36,975 nt of DNA from Reclinomonas americana ATCC 50394 (taxonomy: Eukaryota; Jakobida; Jakobea; Jakobida). Position 1 is the first letter of the stretch. Every line of letters begins with the position of its first letter. The position numbers were made by a program, and so were the translations under genes. Shown piece by piece: positions 1 through 11,318 of the stretch. The notes beneath the pieces were generated by a model that was not told the origin of the DNA, searched no databases, and was given only the letters and a program-made list of their open reading frames with translations. Where the stretch lies: contig PS015250.1 in assembly GCA_048213135.1 (NCBI GenBank), forward strand, positions 1 through 36,975, given 5' to 3'.

Positions 1-162
1 TGTTTCGTCAGAGGACAATGTGAGTGTATGACAACGCGAGCACCGCAACCTCTTCTGAACGTGTAATGCGAGACACCACCTGCTGCTGGCTCGCTGTGTC
101 GGTGGCTCTTATGGCTTGATGACACTCAATGTATTACCTACCACCGATGAGCAAACAGCAGC
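1..162. other. Unassigned left edge with a dispersed short motif
   Basis: No coding sequence is recognised before about 163, where similarity to gene B (near 6735) begins. Bases 10-80 carry a motif of the form GACAATRTGAG followed by GACAA..CGAGCA. It recurs in better form at about 10337-10380 and 10492-10530. This suggests that the left border of the duplicated block and the region right of copy C share a dispersed or duplicated element. Its function is unknown. Confidence 0.35.
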
Positions 163-1921
163 GTCTTCTCGCTGGGTGGTGGCGGCGCTCAGTTGCAGAT
201 CACGTCGGCGGGCCAGTCGGGCAGTCCGCTGGCCGTCTCGATCCGCTCATTTGACAACGGTACGCCGCCCATGTTCTTCGACAAGTCATTCAGTGTGACG
301 TCAGGTGAGTGAATGATTGACGCATGAGTGCTGCATAAATGTTGATGCTGACCTTGCCTTCTCGCAGTGAACAGTGCACCGACGGCGGTGATACTGAGTG
401 CGAGCTCGTACTTTCCACCCAGCACGGCGGGACTGGCGCTCGGCACGATGAGCACGAGTGACGTGGACTCGCAGCAGTCGTTCACGTATTCGGTGGTGGG
501 TGGTGCCAGCAGCGCGTTGGTGACGATTGCGTCCGGCAATCAGCTGCAGTTTGTGAATGCAGGAGTGACGGCATCGTTGGTGGTGATTGTGCGCACGACC
601 GACAATGGCAATCCTGCCATGTCGTTCGACCAGACCCTCAACATTGCTGGTTGCGTACTGTTCTGAATGTGGGTGATGTTTTGATGGACACTGATGCTGA
701 GCTTTTGACACTTGCATACAGCGCCCATTGTGACATCGCTGTCGTCCACCTTCGTGTCGGCACTGGCTGGCCAGTTGATAACACTGACGGGAACCGCGCT
801 GGTGAACACCTCAGCTGATGCATCTGCCTATGTGTTGGGCACTCCGCTTTGTGCCGCGACGACACCGCCGACGGCCGTGGCCAGCACCACCGTCAGCAGT
901 GTATTTGGCAGTGCGACCAGCATCACGCTGACGATCGGGGCGGCGGGTGCAGCTGTTGGCACGTACGAACTGTGCACGCGATGGGCGCCAGCCAAGACAT
1001 ATCTGGCGGTGTCGGCGTTCGCCATTGGTGAGGGGCGAGAGGGGAGCAGAGAGCAGCGTGTGCGAGCGTGCATGTATCATCTATTGCTGCGCTTCTTTGT
1101 TTCCTTCTTTTTCCTTCCCTCCTCTCTCTCTCTCTCTCGTGTGTATGTGCGCCTGCGTCTGTGTCAACTGACCGGAATGTGCAGGGTGTGTGGCTCCCAG
1201 CGACATTCTGCTATCGGGTGCGCAGACGTATTCGAGTGCGACGGTGCCGTTCACCGTGGGCACACCGAGCATCGATGGTGGATCTCAACACGGGACAAAC
1301 GCCGACATTCAGCATCGTTGGTGGTGTGCACGCCGTGCCAGTTCGAGGCAGTGGATCGACCAGGCGGCGCAATCTTGGCGTCGTTTGATCGGCTGCTGTG
1401 ATTTGCGTGATCGTTACCCGCTGTGTCGAAGTTGGACGTTCTTGGATGCTGCAGCGACATCCAACAGTGTTGGCGTGAGTGTGTGCACGCTAATGGTACG
1501 TGATCGCAGAGAAGAAGGGGGAGTTCGTGAAGGAAAGGACGAGGTCACCAACACCGTGCGTTGCGCGCGTATGCAGAGCACCGTGCCGGTGGCGGCTGCC
1601 AATGCAGAGACCAGCAATGTGTATGGCTCGCATTTCTGTTTGGTGAGTTCTCGTAGAGAAAAGAGACTAGGGAGAGATCTGTGAGACTGATTTGATTGGT
1701 TGTCGACTTGCAGATCGACCTGGTGGCGACCTCACGTGGGCCATCAAGACGACAACCGGACCACAAGCCTGCTCGCTGTGGTGTCACAGTTGACCACATG
1801 CGGGTCGTGGACATTCACTGCGTCGACGAAGCAATGTGTACCAAAGAGTGGCGTGGTGGCCACGTCGACAATGACTGCTTGTGCGACGAGCGGCGACTGC
1901 ACATCGGGGTTGAAGATTTGA
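163..1921 (+). pseudogene. Decayed 3' end of an NHL/cadherin-like/PAN secreted protein (copy A)
   Basis: This stretch is strongly similar to the 3' third of gene B (about 6735-9160). The first exons look intact: a cadherin-like end up to 304, a cadherin-like exon at 368-649 and an IPT-like exon at 722-1027. The exon from 1185 is damaged. Relative to B there is a 4-nt insertion near 1272 that shifts the frame. A deletion of about 620 bp joins the positions matching 7887 and 8511, and further indels lie inside the first PAN domain near 1385. About 60 bp are missing at 1637, and one base is missing near 1784 in the second PAN domain. The terminal peptide SGLKI and stop at 1919-1921 remain. The many independent lesions favour a pseudogene over a sequencing error. 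The 5' part lies outside the window. Confidence 0.8.
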
Positions 1922-2254
1922 GTGTTGTTGTATATATGTGGGCGCAAAACATTACCCGTAGCGTACGCGTCTTCTCTGCAGGTTGATTTCCGTGCTCCTC
2001 GCTCCTCTGCGGCGCTCGTCCTCAGCGTAGTCGTCCAGTTATACAATAACCTTCCTCCTGTTCCAATGGGTCGTCCACTGCCAACCTTCTGGGCCCTTCT
2101 CATGTTCGCAACAGCGACCCCTGTAAGTGCTCCGGATCCCCGCCTGTCTTTGACACTTCCGACAGCATGCGCATCGATATCCTTGTTTTGGCGCAACTTT
2201 TTTTGGCGCCAAAAACAGAGTTTCAACCGTTTTCATCCGTCCTTCCTTGGGAGC
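1922..2254 (+). promoter_or_regulatory. Spacer with E2F-like GGCGC elements upstream of gene B
   Basis: Between the copy A stop and the preferred start of gene B lie three related elements: GGGCGCAAAA near 1941, TTTTGGCGC near 2182 and a palindrome TTTTTGGCGCCAAAAA near 2204-2219. All three are preserved in the duplicate spacer (near 9179, 9404 and 9416). TTTGGCGCCAAA is the textbook palindromic E2F/DP site. That such a factor acts here is inference. An alternative start codon at 2066 (MGRPLPTF...) would put this palindrome in a first intron. Confidence 0.45.
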
Positions 2255-5200
2255 ATGCGCGTCACTCGCCGCTCACATCGTGGGCGCGCTGGCGTGCGCG
2301 TACACGTCACTGTTGCACTCATCGTCCTCTTCTCACTCGCTCTCACTGCCAGCTGCGTTCCTCTTGATCTCGCTCGTGCGTGTTTGAACATGTCTCGCTC
2401 AATCCTATAGTCCACCCTGTTACAGCCGCCCAGACAGTGACCACCGCCGTCGCCACCGACATCACTGGCACGTCCGTCACGTTTAATGCGTGGGTCAACC
2501 CCAACAATGTCGCCGGCGGCACCACCAACTCCTTCGAGTGGTCGCCTTATGCTGCCGCCTTGGGTGTCTCCTCCGCCACTGTGTCCACCTTCGTGGGCAC
2601 AGCAGGCACTTCGGGAACGACGGATGGCGTTGGAGCAAGTGCATTGTTGTATCGTCCACTGGTGTGTGCATCGAAGAGTTTTTTTCCTCTCTGCGCTGAA
2701 TGTGCACAAACGTGCTGACGTTGCGAGTGGTCTCTCTCACCAGGGATTGGCCTTTGATGCCTCGGGCAACCTGTATGTGGGCGATTACGGGTTTGTCACG
2801 CACTTGTCTGTCCTTGGTTCGTCGCTTCTCACCCTCACTGCACGTGATGATAATGATTGACAGCAACTGTCGCATTCGGCGCGTCACACCTGCAGCAACA
2901 GTGACCACGTTTGCGGGAAGCACCTGTGGCTTTGCGAACGGCACAGGAGTGGCAGCGCAGTTCAACAAGTGCGTTCTTGCTCTCTCAATCTCTTACTCTC
3001 TCTCTCTCTCTCTCTCTCTCTCATTCTCTCCATCCCTCCCTTTCTTCACACTCACTCACCCACACACTTACAGCCAGTCCGGTCTCGCCGTCGACCAAAC
3101 CACGGGAACGATGTATGTCGCCGATGTGAGTGTGTGGCGGCATGCATGATCGCTGCGTGATGGATTCTGGTTACCCTGACACGTGTGAGCGTCTCTCACA
3201 GCCGGGCAACAACGCCATTCGTGCGGTCACCTCAGCAGCCGTGGTCACCACGCTGGCGGGCAATGGAGCGGTGGGGAGTGCCAATGGCACGGGTGCAGCA
3301 GCCACCTTCTATTGGCCTGGGGGAGTGGCGGTGGACTCCACGAACCAAGTGGTGTATGTCGGCGACTGGAACAACTACGTCATTCGGCGAGTGACCTATG
3401 CCGGTGCGGCGACGACGTTTTGTGGCACTGCAGGCATGAGTGGCACCGCTGATGGTGCGTGTGCGGGAGCGGCGCGATTTGGTGGTCCATACGGCGTGCT
3501 GCTCGCCGGAACCACACTGTATGTTGGTGAGCGCTGTGTGAAGCGAGTGTTGTCTTCCTCCTTTTTCATCTGCGTCTTCTGCTTGTGCTTGCGGGTGCAG
3601 TCGATCGCAATAACAACTCCATCCGCGCCATTGACACGGTGGCAATGACGGTGACGACGGTGGCGGGTTCGACGAGTGGCGCTTCTGGATCCACGGATGC
3701 CACCGGTGAGTTCATCATGATCTAGGTGGGCAACTCAGAGCGATCTTTTTCGTGCTTGCTGATTGATGATGCGCACCAGGGACGGCTGCCCGCTTCAGCG
3801 CGCCGATCGGACTGGCATACGACCCGGGAAACAATGTCATCTATGTTGGCGATGTTGAGTACACTCCACTCTGGGATGTCTTTCGCTTCTTGATGTTGAC
3901 TGCCTGAGCTCCGCAGGGTGGCAACAGAACCGTACGAAGCATCCGTGTATCAGACTCGTCTGTATCGACGATTGCCGGTGCGGCAGGCATGAGTGGCTCC
4001 GCCAACGGCAGCGCACTGACTGTGGCGCGCTTCAACTCGCCGCAATTTCTTGCGTTCGATGCATCGACGGCATCTGTGTTGGCTGCCGATTTCTACAATC
4101 ACACCATCCGTCGCATCTTGCTCTCGTCACAGTCGGTGTCGGCCACACCCGCCACCGCCACTGGCTCCCTCGCCGCTTCCATCACTGCCTCACTGACTGG
4201 ATTGGCGAGCAACTGGACCTACTACAGTCGCGCCGTCGGCGTCACCTCTACACCCAGCACCGTCAATGGCGCCACCGTGTCATTCACCACCTATGCCAAT
4301 GTGGCGCCGACCGACATTAGCTGCTCGTCGACGACGTACGTGTCGCCGTCGGTGGCGAATCAAGTCGTGTGTGCGCTGCAGACGACGGACGCGAACGCGG
4401 GCCAGTCGTTCACGTACTCGATTGTCGGCGGCGCCAATAGCGGTGTGTTCTCGATCAGCGGACAGTCGCTGGTGATTGTGGCGGCGGGGCAGACGGGCGG
4501 CTCGCTGGCGGTGACGATTCGGTCGACGGATAGCGGGTCGCCGCAGCTGTTCTTTGACAAGGCGTTCACCATCACCACGGGTGAGGCAACGTGGCTTGCA
4601 CGGTCATTTGTGCTCTACGACTTTCTCATCTCCTTGTTCCTCTTACTCTGTTTTCATGTGAGAGTGTTCTTTCTTTTTCTCGTTCTTCCTCTTCTTTCCT
4701 TTTCCTTTTCCTTCTTGTACTTTTCTCCTCCTCCTCCTCGACCCTTCCTCCACCTCTTTCATCGGTCATTCATAGTGCTTTCTTCCTCTTTGCTGCTCCA
4801 CAGCCTCCCAGTCGCTGGCTACGCTGGCGGCCAGCAGTGTAACAACGTCATCGGCGACATTGAATGCGGTGGTGGGCAACTCTGTGGCGGCCTCGACGAT
4901 GAACAACTCTTTCGAGTGGGCGCCGTCGGCAGCTGCATTTGGTGTCACACCAACAGTGTCGACGTGGTTGGGCACGGCGGGCATGTCTGGTTCGACGGAT
5001 GGCACTGGAACGGCAGCTCGATTCTTGAAACCGACTGTGAGTTGTTTGTTGAATCGGGTTGCATGATTCATTACACCATTGATGCTCACGTGTCATTGCA
5101 GAGCATCGCGCTGAGTGCGTCGGGTACTGGATTCGTGTGCGATCAGCAGAACCACACAATTCGGCGAGTGACGAGCGGAGGTGTTGTGTCGGCATTTCTC

Positions 5201-8200
5201 GGAGCTGCGGGAGTATCGGGTTTGGTCGACGGGGTCGGCAGTGCGGCGCGGTTTAACGCACCCACCGACCTCTCTATCGACTCGACCACCGGGTACCTGT
5301 ACATCGCTGATGTTGCGTTCGTTGCGCTGTCCTTGAATGTGTTCCTCTTCTTCTGACAGTTAGCGCCTCCAGATATCGAATCAAGCTATCCGCGTGAGCA
5401 CTGCATCCGGCTCTGTGTCGACTCTGGCTGGCGACGGTTCGGTGGGCACCGCCAATGGCACCGGATCGAGCGCGAGGTTCAGCGCTCCGCATGGCATCGT
5501 GGTTTATTCATCGAACAAAGTGATGTATGTTGGTGAATGGTTCAACTACACTATCAGAAAGGTGCCCGCGCGCATCCGCTACCGCTGTGCTTGTACGATT
5601 TTGTAATATTGATCCGCTTCCTAGGTCACATTCGGCGGCGAGGTCACCACCTACTGCGGTACGATCGGGTCGGCGGGTGCAGTTGATGGAGCATGTGCAA
5701 CAACAGCGCGGTTTGGTGGACCGGCTGGCATGGCTCTGGACACGACGGCCAATCGTCTCTATGTCGGTGCGTGTGTTCGTTTGCATATAAGCGTGCTTTG
5801 ATGATCACTTATGATATAGGAGCAAAACAGCTGATAGAGGGGGCCACAGCATCCGAGTGATCGACATGCTGGCGATGACTGTGTCGACACTGGCCGGCTC
5901 TCTCGCCGGAGCAACAGGATCGACAGATGCCGCAGGCACTGCGGCCCGATTCAACGAACCGACTGGCATCCAGCTTGATCGAGCGCGTGGCGTCCTTTAC
6001 GTTGCTGAGGTTGCGTCGGGTTATTGCCGTGCGCGTTTAGTATTTCTCCTGTATTTATTTTTTGTCTTTTAAAGTTTGCCAACTCCACCATTCGCCAAAT
6101 CGTTATCAGCACTGGTGCCGTTACCACCATCGCCGGTGCTGCAGGAGTTACTGGATCAGCCGATGGGAGCCCACTAACAGCTGCTCGATTCTATAATCCG
6201 GTGCGATCGTCTGGTGCTTGTGGCGACGATTGGAATGCGTTTCTCATTTTTGTCTGTCCAGGTATTAATTGCGTACGATGCCGCATCGTCTACTCTGAAT
6301 ATTGCAGGTTCGTGATCAAAGCAGAGATTGAATCATCGTCATCCCTTGTCTTCCTGCTCAGCTTATTGCACCATAGATTTCAACAACAACACCATCCGCC
6401 GCCTAACCGTCGGCTCCTCCACCGTCTCGGCCACCCCGTCCATCTCCGGTGTCGCCTCCAGCACCGCTCTGACCGCGTCCCTGACGTCACTTGCCGCCAA
6501 CTGGACGTACTACTTCCGTGCCCTGTCCACATCCACCGTGCCTAGTACTCTCACCGGCCCCACCATGTCGTTCACCACCTCCAACTCGGTGCCAACCGAC
6601 ATTGCTTGCTCTACTACCACCTATGTCGCCCCGTCGACGGCCAACATGCCTGTGTGTACGATGAGCACCAGCGACGATAACGTGGGACAGTCGTTTACGT
6701 ACGCGGTCAGTGGAGGAGCGAACGGCAGTGCTTTTTCGGTGAGCGCTGGTGCGCAGCTGCAGATCACGTCGGCGGGCCAGTCTGGTAGTCCGCTGGCCGT
6801 CTCGATTCGCTCGTTTGACAACGGTACGCCGCCCATGTTCTTCGACAAGTCATTCAGTGTGACGTCAGGTGAGTGAATGATTGACGCATGAGTGCTGCAT
6901 AAATGTTGATGCTGACCTTGCCTTCTCGCAGTGAACAATGCACCGACGGCGGTGATACTGGGTGCGAGCTCGTACTTTCCACCCAGCACAGCGGGACTGG
7001 CGCTCGGCACGATGAGCACGAGTGACGTGGACTCGCAGCAGTCGTTCACGTATTCGGTGGTGGGTGGTGCCAGCAGCGCGTTGGTGACGATTGCGTCCGG
7101 CAATCAGCTGCAGTTTGTGAATGCAGGAGTGACGGCATCGTTGGTGGTGATTGTGCGCACGACCGACAATGGCAATCCTGCCATGTCGTTCGACCAGACC
7201 CTCAACATTGCTGGTTGCGTACTGTTCTGATTGTGGGTGATGTTTTGATGGACACTGATGCTGAGCTTTTGACACTTGCATACAGCGCCCATTGTTACAT
7301 CGCTGTCGGCCACATTCGTGTCGGCACTGGCTGGCCAGTTGATAACACTGACGGGAACCGCGCTGGTGAACACCTCAGCTGATGCATCTGCCTATGTGTT
7401 GGGCACTCCGCTTTGTGCCGCGACGACACCGCCGACGGCCGTGGCCAGCACCACCGTCAGCAGTGTATTTGGCAGTGCGACCAGCATCACGCTGACGATC
7501 GGGGCGGCGGGTGCAGCTGTTGGCACGTACGAACTGTGCGTACGATGGGCGCCAGCCAAGACATATCTGGCGGTGTCGGCGTTCGCCATTGGTGAGGGGC
7601 GAGAGGGGAGCAGAGAGCAGCGTGTGCGAGCGTGCATGTATCTATTGCTGCGCTTCTTTGTTTCCTTCTTTTCCCTCCTCTCTCTCTCTCTCTCGTGTAT
7701 GTGTGTGCCTGCGTCTGCGTCAACTGACCGGAATGTGCAGGGAGTGTGGCTCCCAGCGACATTCTACTATCGGGTGCGCAGACGTACTCGAGTGCGACAG
7801 TGCCGTTCACCGTGGGCACACTGAGCATGGTGGATCTCAACACGGGACAGACGCCGACATTCAGCATCGTTGGTGGTGTGCACGCCGCTCTGTTCAGCGT
7901 TGTCGGCGGTAATCAGCTGACGCTGTCGGTGGCTCCGCCACTGAGTCGACGACTGCAAGTGTTTGTGCAAGTGAGTGACGGCGCACTGACGTACACCAAG
8001 CAGTTCATGATTGTGTATGGTACGTAGATGGGGAATAAGGAAAGGGAGGGGAAAGGAAAAGGAAAAGGAGAGTGGAACGGCAGCAGTTGAAGGAGAAGAG
8101 CAGAGGTACTGTGAGGCTGGCGAGTGATTGGTAGATAGTGAAACAAGATGAAGAGCAGAGTGGGTGTAAGATTCGTGTGCACACTTGTTGGTCCTTGAAC

Positions 8201-9160
8201 CTTGTAGTGTGCAGCAGAGAGTTGGGATATTTGCCTGTCCCTCCTGTCCACTCTCTCATGCTGTTGGCACTGTTGGCTCCGCCTGGTGTTGTTCAGTCAA
8301 CGGAGACGTGCTCCCTCCCTCCCTCCCTCTCTCTCTCTATTGAGCATGTGAATGGTGCTGACGATGATTGATTGGGGTGTGTGTGCAGCCTGGAACGCAG
8401 GTTGCGGAACGGCGCAGAATGGAGTTGTGGCTCGTTGCGTTGATTTCTTACCGCATGCACCATCTTCTGCCGTCTTACTCTCTTCGTCATGTCGAGCAGC
8501 GGCGTTGGAAGTGTGTCAGTTTGAGGCAGTGGATCGACCCGGCGGCACGATTGTGGCCACCATTGTTTCTGCAAGAAGTGAGGTTGGATGTTGTGAGATG
8601 TGCGATCAGTATTCGCAGTGTCGGTCGTGGACGTTCCTGGATGCTGCTGCGGCGTCGAACACACTCGGCGTGAGTGTGTGCACACTGAAGGCACGTGCTT
8701 GAGAGGAGGGAGCTTATGCCGAATGGCAAGCTCATCTTCTCGCTGCGTGCAGAGCACCGTGCCGGCGGCGGCTGCCAATACAGAGACCAGCAATGTGTGT
8801 GGCTCGCATTTTTGTTTGGTGTCGGGACGAAAGACAAGTGTGGCGGCGTATGACAGTAGCGGTTTCCAGACGAGCACCGGTGAGTTCTCGCAGAGAAAAA
8901 GAGATTAGGGAGAGATCTGTGAGACTGATTTGATTGGTTGTCGACGTGCAGATCGACCTGGTGGCGACCTCACGTGGGCCATCAAGACGACAACCGGACC
9001 ACAAGCCTGCTCGCTGTGGTGCTCACAGTTGACCACATGCGGGTCGTGGACATTCACTGCGTCGACGAAGCAATGTGTACCAAAGAGCGGCGTGGTGGCC
9101 ACGTCGACGGCGACCGCGTGTGCGACGAGCGGGGACTGCACGTCGGGGTTGAAGATTTGA
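2255..9160 (+). CDS. Large secreted NHL / FN3-like / cadherin-like / IPT / PAN-Apple protein (gene B)
   Basis: About 1,600 residues in some 23 exons. ATG 2255 gives a basic n-region and a strong hydrophobic core (VALIVLFSLALTAS), a good signal peptide. ATG 2066 is the alternative start. Module 1 (exons about 2434-4580) has NHL-type repeats with IRRV and ARFxxPxG[VL]A cores ending in LYVGD or MYVAD. An FN3-like segment (WTYYSRAVGV) and a cadherin-like domain with QSFTYSIVGG follow. Module 2 (4804-6868) repeats this order. Then come cadherin-like (6932-7213), IPT/TIG-like (7286-7591) and cadherin-like (7741-8019) domains, and two Cys-rich PAN/Apple domains (8389-9160, with CCEMC and ACSLWC). 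No C-terminal membrane anchor is seen, so secretion is inferred. Main exon ends: 2661, 2790, 2968, 3125, 3526, 3705, 3853, 4580, 5036, 5311, 5561, 5766, 6009, 6200, 6307, 6868. Adhesion or carbohydrate binding is likely from the domains but unproven. Confidence 0.75.
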
Positions 9161-9537
9161 GTGCTGTTGTACATATTTGGGCGCAAAACATTACCCGTAG
9201 CGTACGCGTCTTCTCTGCAGGTTGATTTCTCGTGCTCCTCGCTCCACTGCGGCGCTCGTCCTTCAGCGTAGACGTCCAGTTATACAATAACCTTCCTCCT
9301 GTTCCAATGGGTCGTCCACTGCCAACCTTCTGAGTCCTTTTCATGTTCGCAACAGCGACCCCTGTAAGTGCTCCGGATCCGCTCACTTCCGACAACATCC
9401 TTGTTTTGGCGCAACTTTTTTGGCGCCAAAAACAGAGTTTCAACCGTTTTCATCCGTCCTTCCTTGGGAGCATGCGCGTCACTCGCCGCTCACATCGTGG
9501 GCGCGCTGTGCGCGTACACGTCACTGTTGCACTCATC
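6735..9537 (+). repeat. Right arm of the flanking direct segmental duplication
   Basis: This arm matches 163-2326 and is the more complete copy. It covers the 3' third of gene B, the spacer and the beginning of copy C. Homology stops abruptly at about 9537, inside the signal-peptide codons. After that the sequence (9538-9606) no longer resembles gene B. Direct arms on both sides of gene B are substrates for unequal crossing-over and also a risk for misassembly. Confidence 0.85.
9161..9471 (+). promoter_or_regulatory. Duplicate spacer with E2F-like GGCGC elements
   Basis: Copy of the 1922-2254 spacer. The GGGCGCAAAA, TTTTGGCGC and TTTTTGGCGCCAAAAA elements are kept although the surrounding sequence has several substitutions and indels. 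At the ATG equivalent to 2066 (9307) the ninth codon has changed from TGG to TGA, so that upstream reading frame is closed in this copy. Confidence 0.4.
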
Positions 9538-9606
9538 GCCAAATTATCCAGCAGAAGGCTACATATGTTGAGAGCTTCAACGAGTTCAGCGTCGACGTCT
9601 GCGTAC
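9472..9606 (+). pseudogene. 5' fragment of a third copy (C), cut by a gap
   Basis: ATG 9472 corresponds to gene B ATG 2255 and the first about 20 codons match (MRVTRRSHRGRA...). The hydrophobic core of the signal peptide is lost because similarity ends at 9537 (VALIAKLSS instead of VALIVLFSL). What follows to the gap at 9607 is unrelated to gene B. It may be a truncated copy, the scar of an unequal crossover or a wrong contig join. No functional product is claimed. Confidence 0.45.
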
Positions 9607-10336
9607 NNNNNNNNNNNNNNNNNNNNNNNNNNNNNNNNNNNNNNNNNNNNNNNNNNNNNNNNNNNNNNNNNNNNNNNNNNNNNNNNNNNNNNNNNNNNNN
9701 NNNNNNNNNNNNNNNNNNNNNNNNNNNNNNNNNNNNNNNNNNNNNNNNNNNNNNNNNNNNNNNNNNNNNNNNNNNNNNNNNNNNNNNNNNNNNNNNNNNN
9801 NNNNNNNNNNNNNNNNNNNNNNNNNNNNNNNNNNNNNNNNNNNNNNNNNNNNNNNNNNNNNNNNNNNNNNNNNNNNNNNNNNNNNNNNNNNNNNNNNNNN
9901 NNNNNNNNNNNNNNNNNNNNNNNNNNNNNNNNNNNNNNNNNNNNNNNNNNNNNNNNNNNNNNNNNNNNNNNNNNNNNNNNNNNNNNNNNNNNNNNNNNNN
10001 NNNNNNNNNNNNNNNNNNNNNNNNNNNNNNNNNNNNNNNNNNNNNNNNNNNNNNNNNNNNNNNNNNNNNNNNNNNNNNNNNNNNNNNNNNNNNNNNNNNN
10101 NNNNNNNNNNNNNNNNNNNNNNNNNNNNNNNNNNNNNNNNNNNNNNNNNNNNNNNNNNNNNNNNNNNNNNNNNNNNNNNNNNNNNNNNNNNNNNNNNNNN
10201 NNNNNNNNNNNNNNNNNNNNNNNNNNNNNNNNNNNNNNNNNNNNNNNNNNNNNNNNNNNNNNNNNNNNNNNNNNNNNNNNNNNNNNNNNNNNNNNNNNNN
10301 NNNNNNNNNNNNNNNNNNNNNNNNNNNNNNNNNNNN
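9607..10336. other. Assembly gap (730 N)
   Basis: Unsequenced. Any body of copy C and the upstream part of the oxysterol-binding gene region would lie here. Confidence 0.95.
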
Positions 10337-10660
10337 AGAAGACAATATGTGACAATTCGAGCAGGAAACGACACACCAAGGCTTCGTTGTGAACGCGACT
10401 TCCGTTGCTCCTCTCCGGGTATGCTCTCTATGTGCTCGTCTTCTTTGCGCTCGTGTGTACGTGTGAATGTGAATGTGAGGCGCGGAGTTCATGGGAAGAC
10501 AATATGAGACAATGCGAGCACCAAACGACACGCCGCACGCAAACAAAGGTGACGCGACCTCCTCGTCCTCTGCTTCCTCTCTCTTTGTGTGTTCTGTGCT
10601 CTTCCTTGCTGCGCGCTTGTGTGATCGTGCGTGTGAGTGTGAGCGTGCGTGCGTGTGTGT
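10337..10660 (+). repeat. Diverged tandem duplication, about 155 bp unit
   Basis: Two adjacent units start at about 10338 and 10494 with GAAGACAATATG, then an ACGACAC block, a GCGAC block and a CT/TG-rich tail. The stretch lies directly upstream of the oxysterol-binding gene and probably includes its promoter and 5' UTR. A weaker relative is at the very start of the window. Confidence 0.5.
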
Positions 10661-10704
10661 GGCTCATCTCTAACTCTCACTTTTTGCGCAGAGGAATCAC
10701 AGTC

Positions 10705-11223
10705 ATGTCTGGGGGCAGTTCGAGTGCCGGAGGCGAGGACATTACGGAGGAGGAGATCGAGAAGGAGTTCGAGTCGCTGACTGTGGGCGACGATGGGCGC
10801 CTTGAGGAGACGGCCGTCAATGGCGGATTCCTCTTTACCGACCGCGACGACATCAAGCGACAGCGAAAGTTGCGGCGCGTGCACTACACAAGAGCCATGT
10901 GTGCGTTCGTGTGTCTACAGTGGCTAGAGCATGTGGCGTTGAGAGTGAGAGTTGGCGCGCAAGAACAGGTCGGCCATTTCCTCACACACACCTCTTGCTC
11001 ACTCTCTCACACAGGGCGGCCTACTCGTTTGTGAAGACTCTGGGCATGCAGATCTTGAAGGGCAAGGACTTGGTGTCTGTGTCGCTTCCAGTGGAGCTCT
11101 TTGAGCCGCGCTCATTCCTCGAGCGTCTCACCGACAACTGGTCGTATCCCATTTATCTGCAGCGCGCAGCAGGTGTGATCGATGGATGATGCACCACGTG
11201 TCTTACTGTAGACACTCATGTTT

Positions 11224-11318
<95 letters not shown>

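Larger units (their letters stand above)
163..2326 (+). repeat. Left arm of a flanking direct segmental duplication
   Basis: The block holds a gene 3' end, the whole intergenic spacer and the 5' start of the next gene. It matches about 6735-9537 in the same orientation. Exons, introns and spacer are all conserved, so this is a recent DNA-level duplication and not a retrocopy. The left arm is shorter (about 2.16 kb against 2.8 kb) because of internal deletions. Homology ends at about 2326, within the codons of the gene B signal peptide. Confidence 0.85.
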
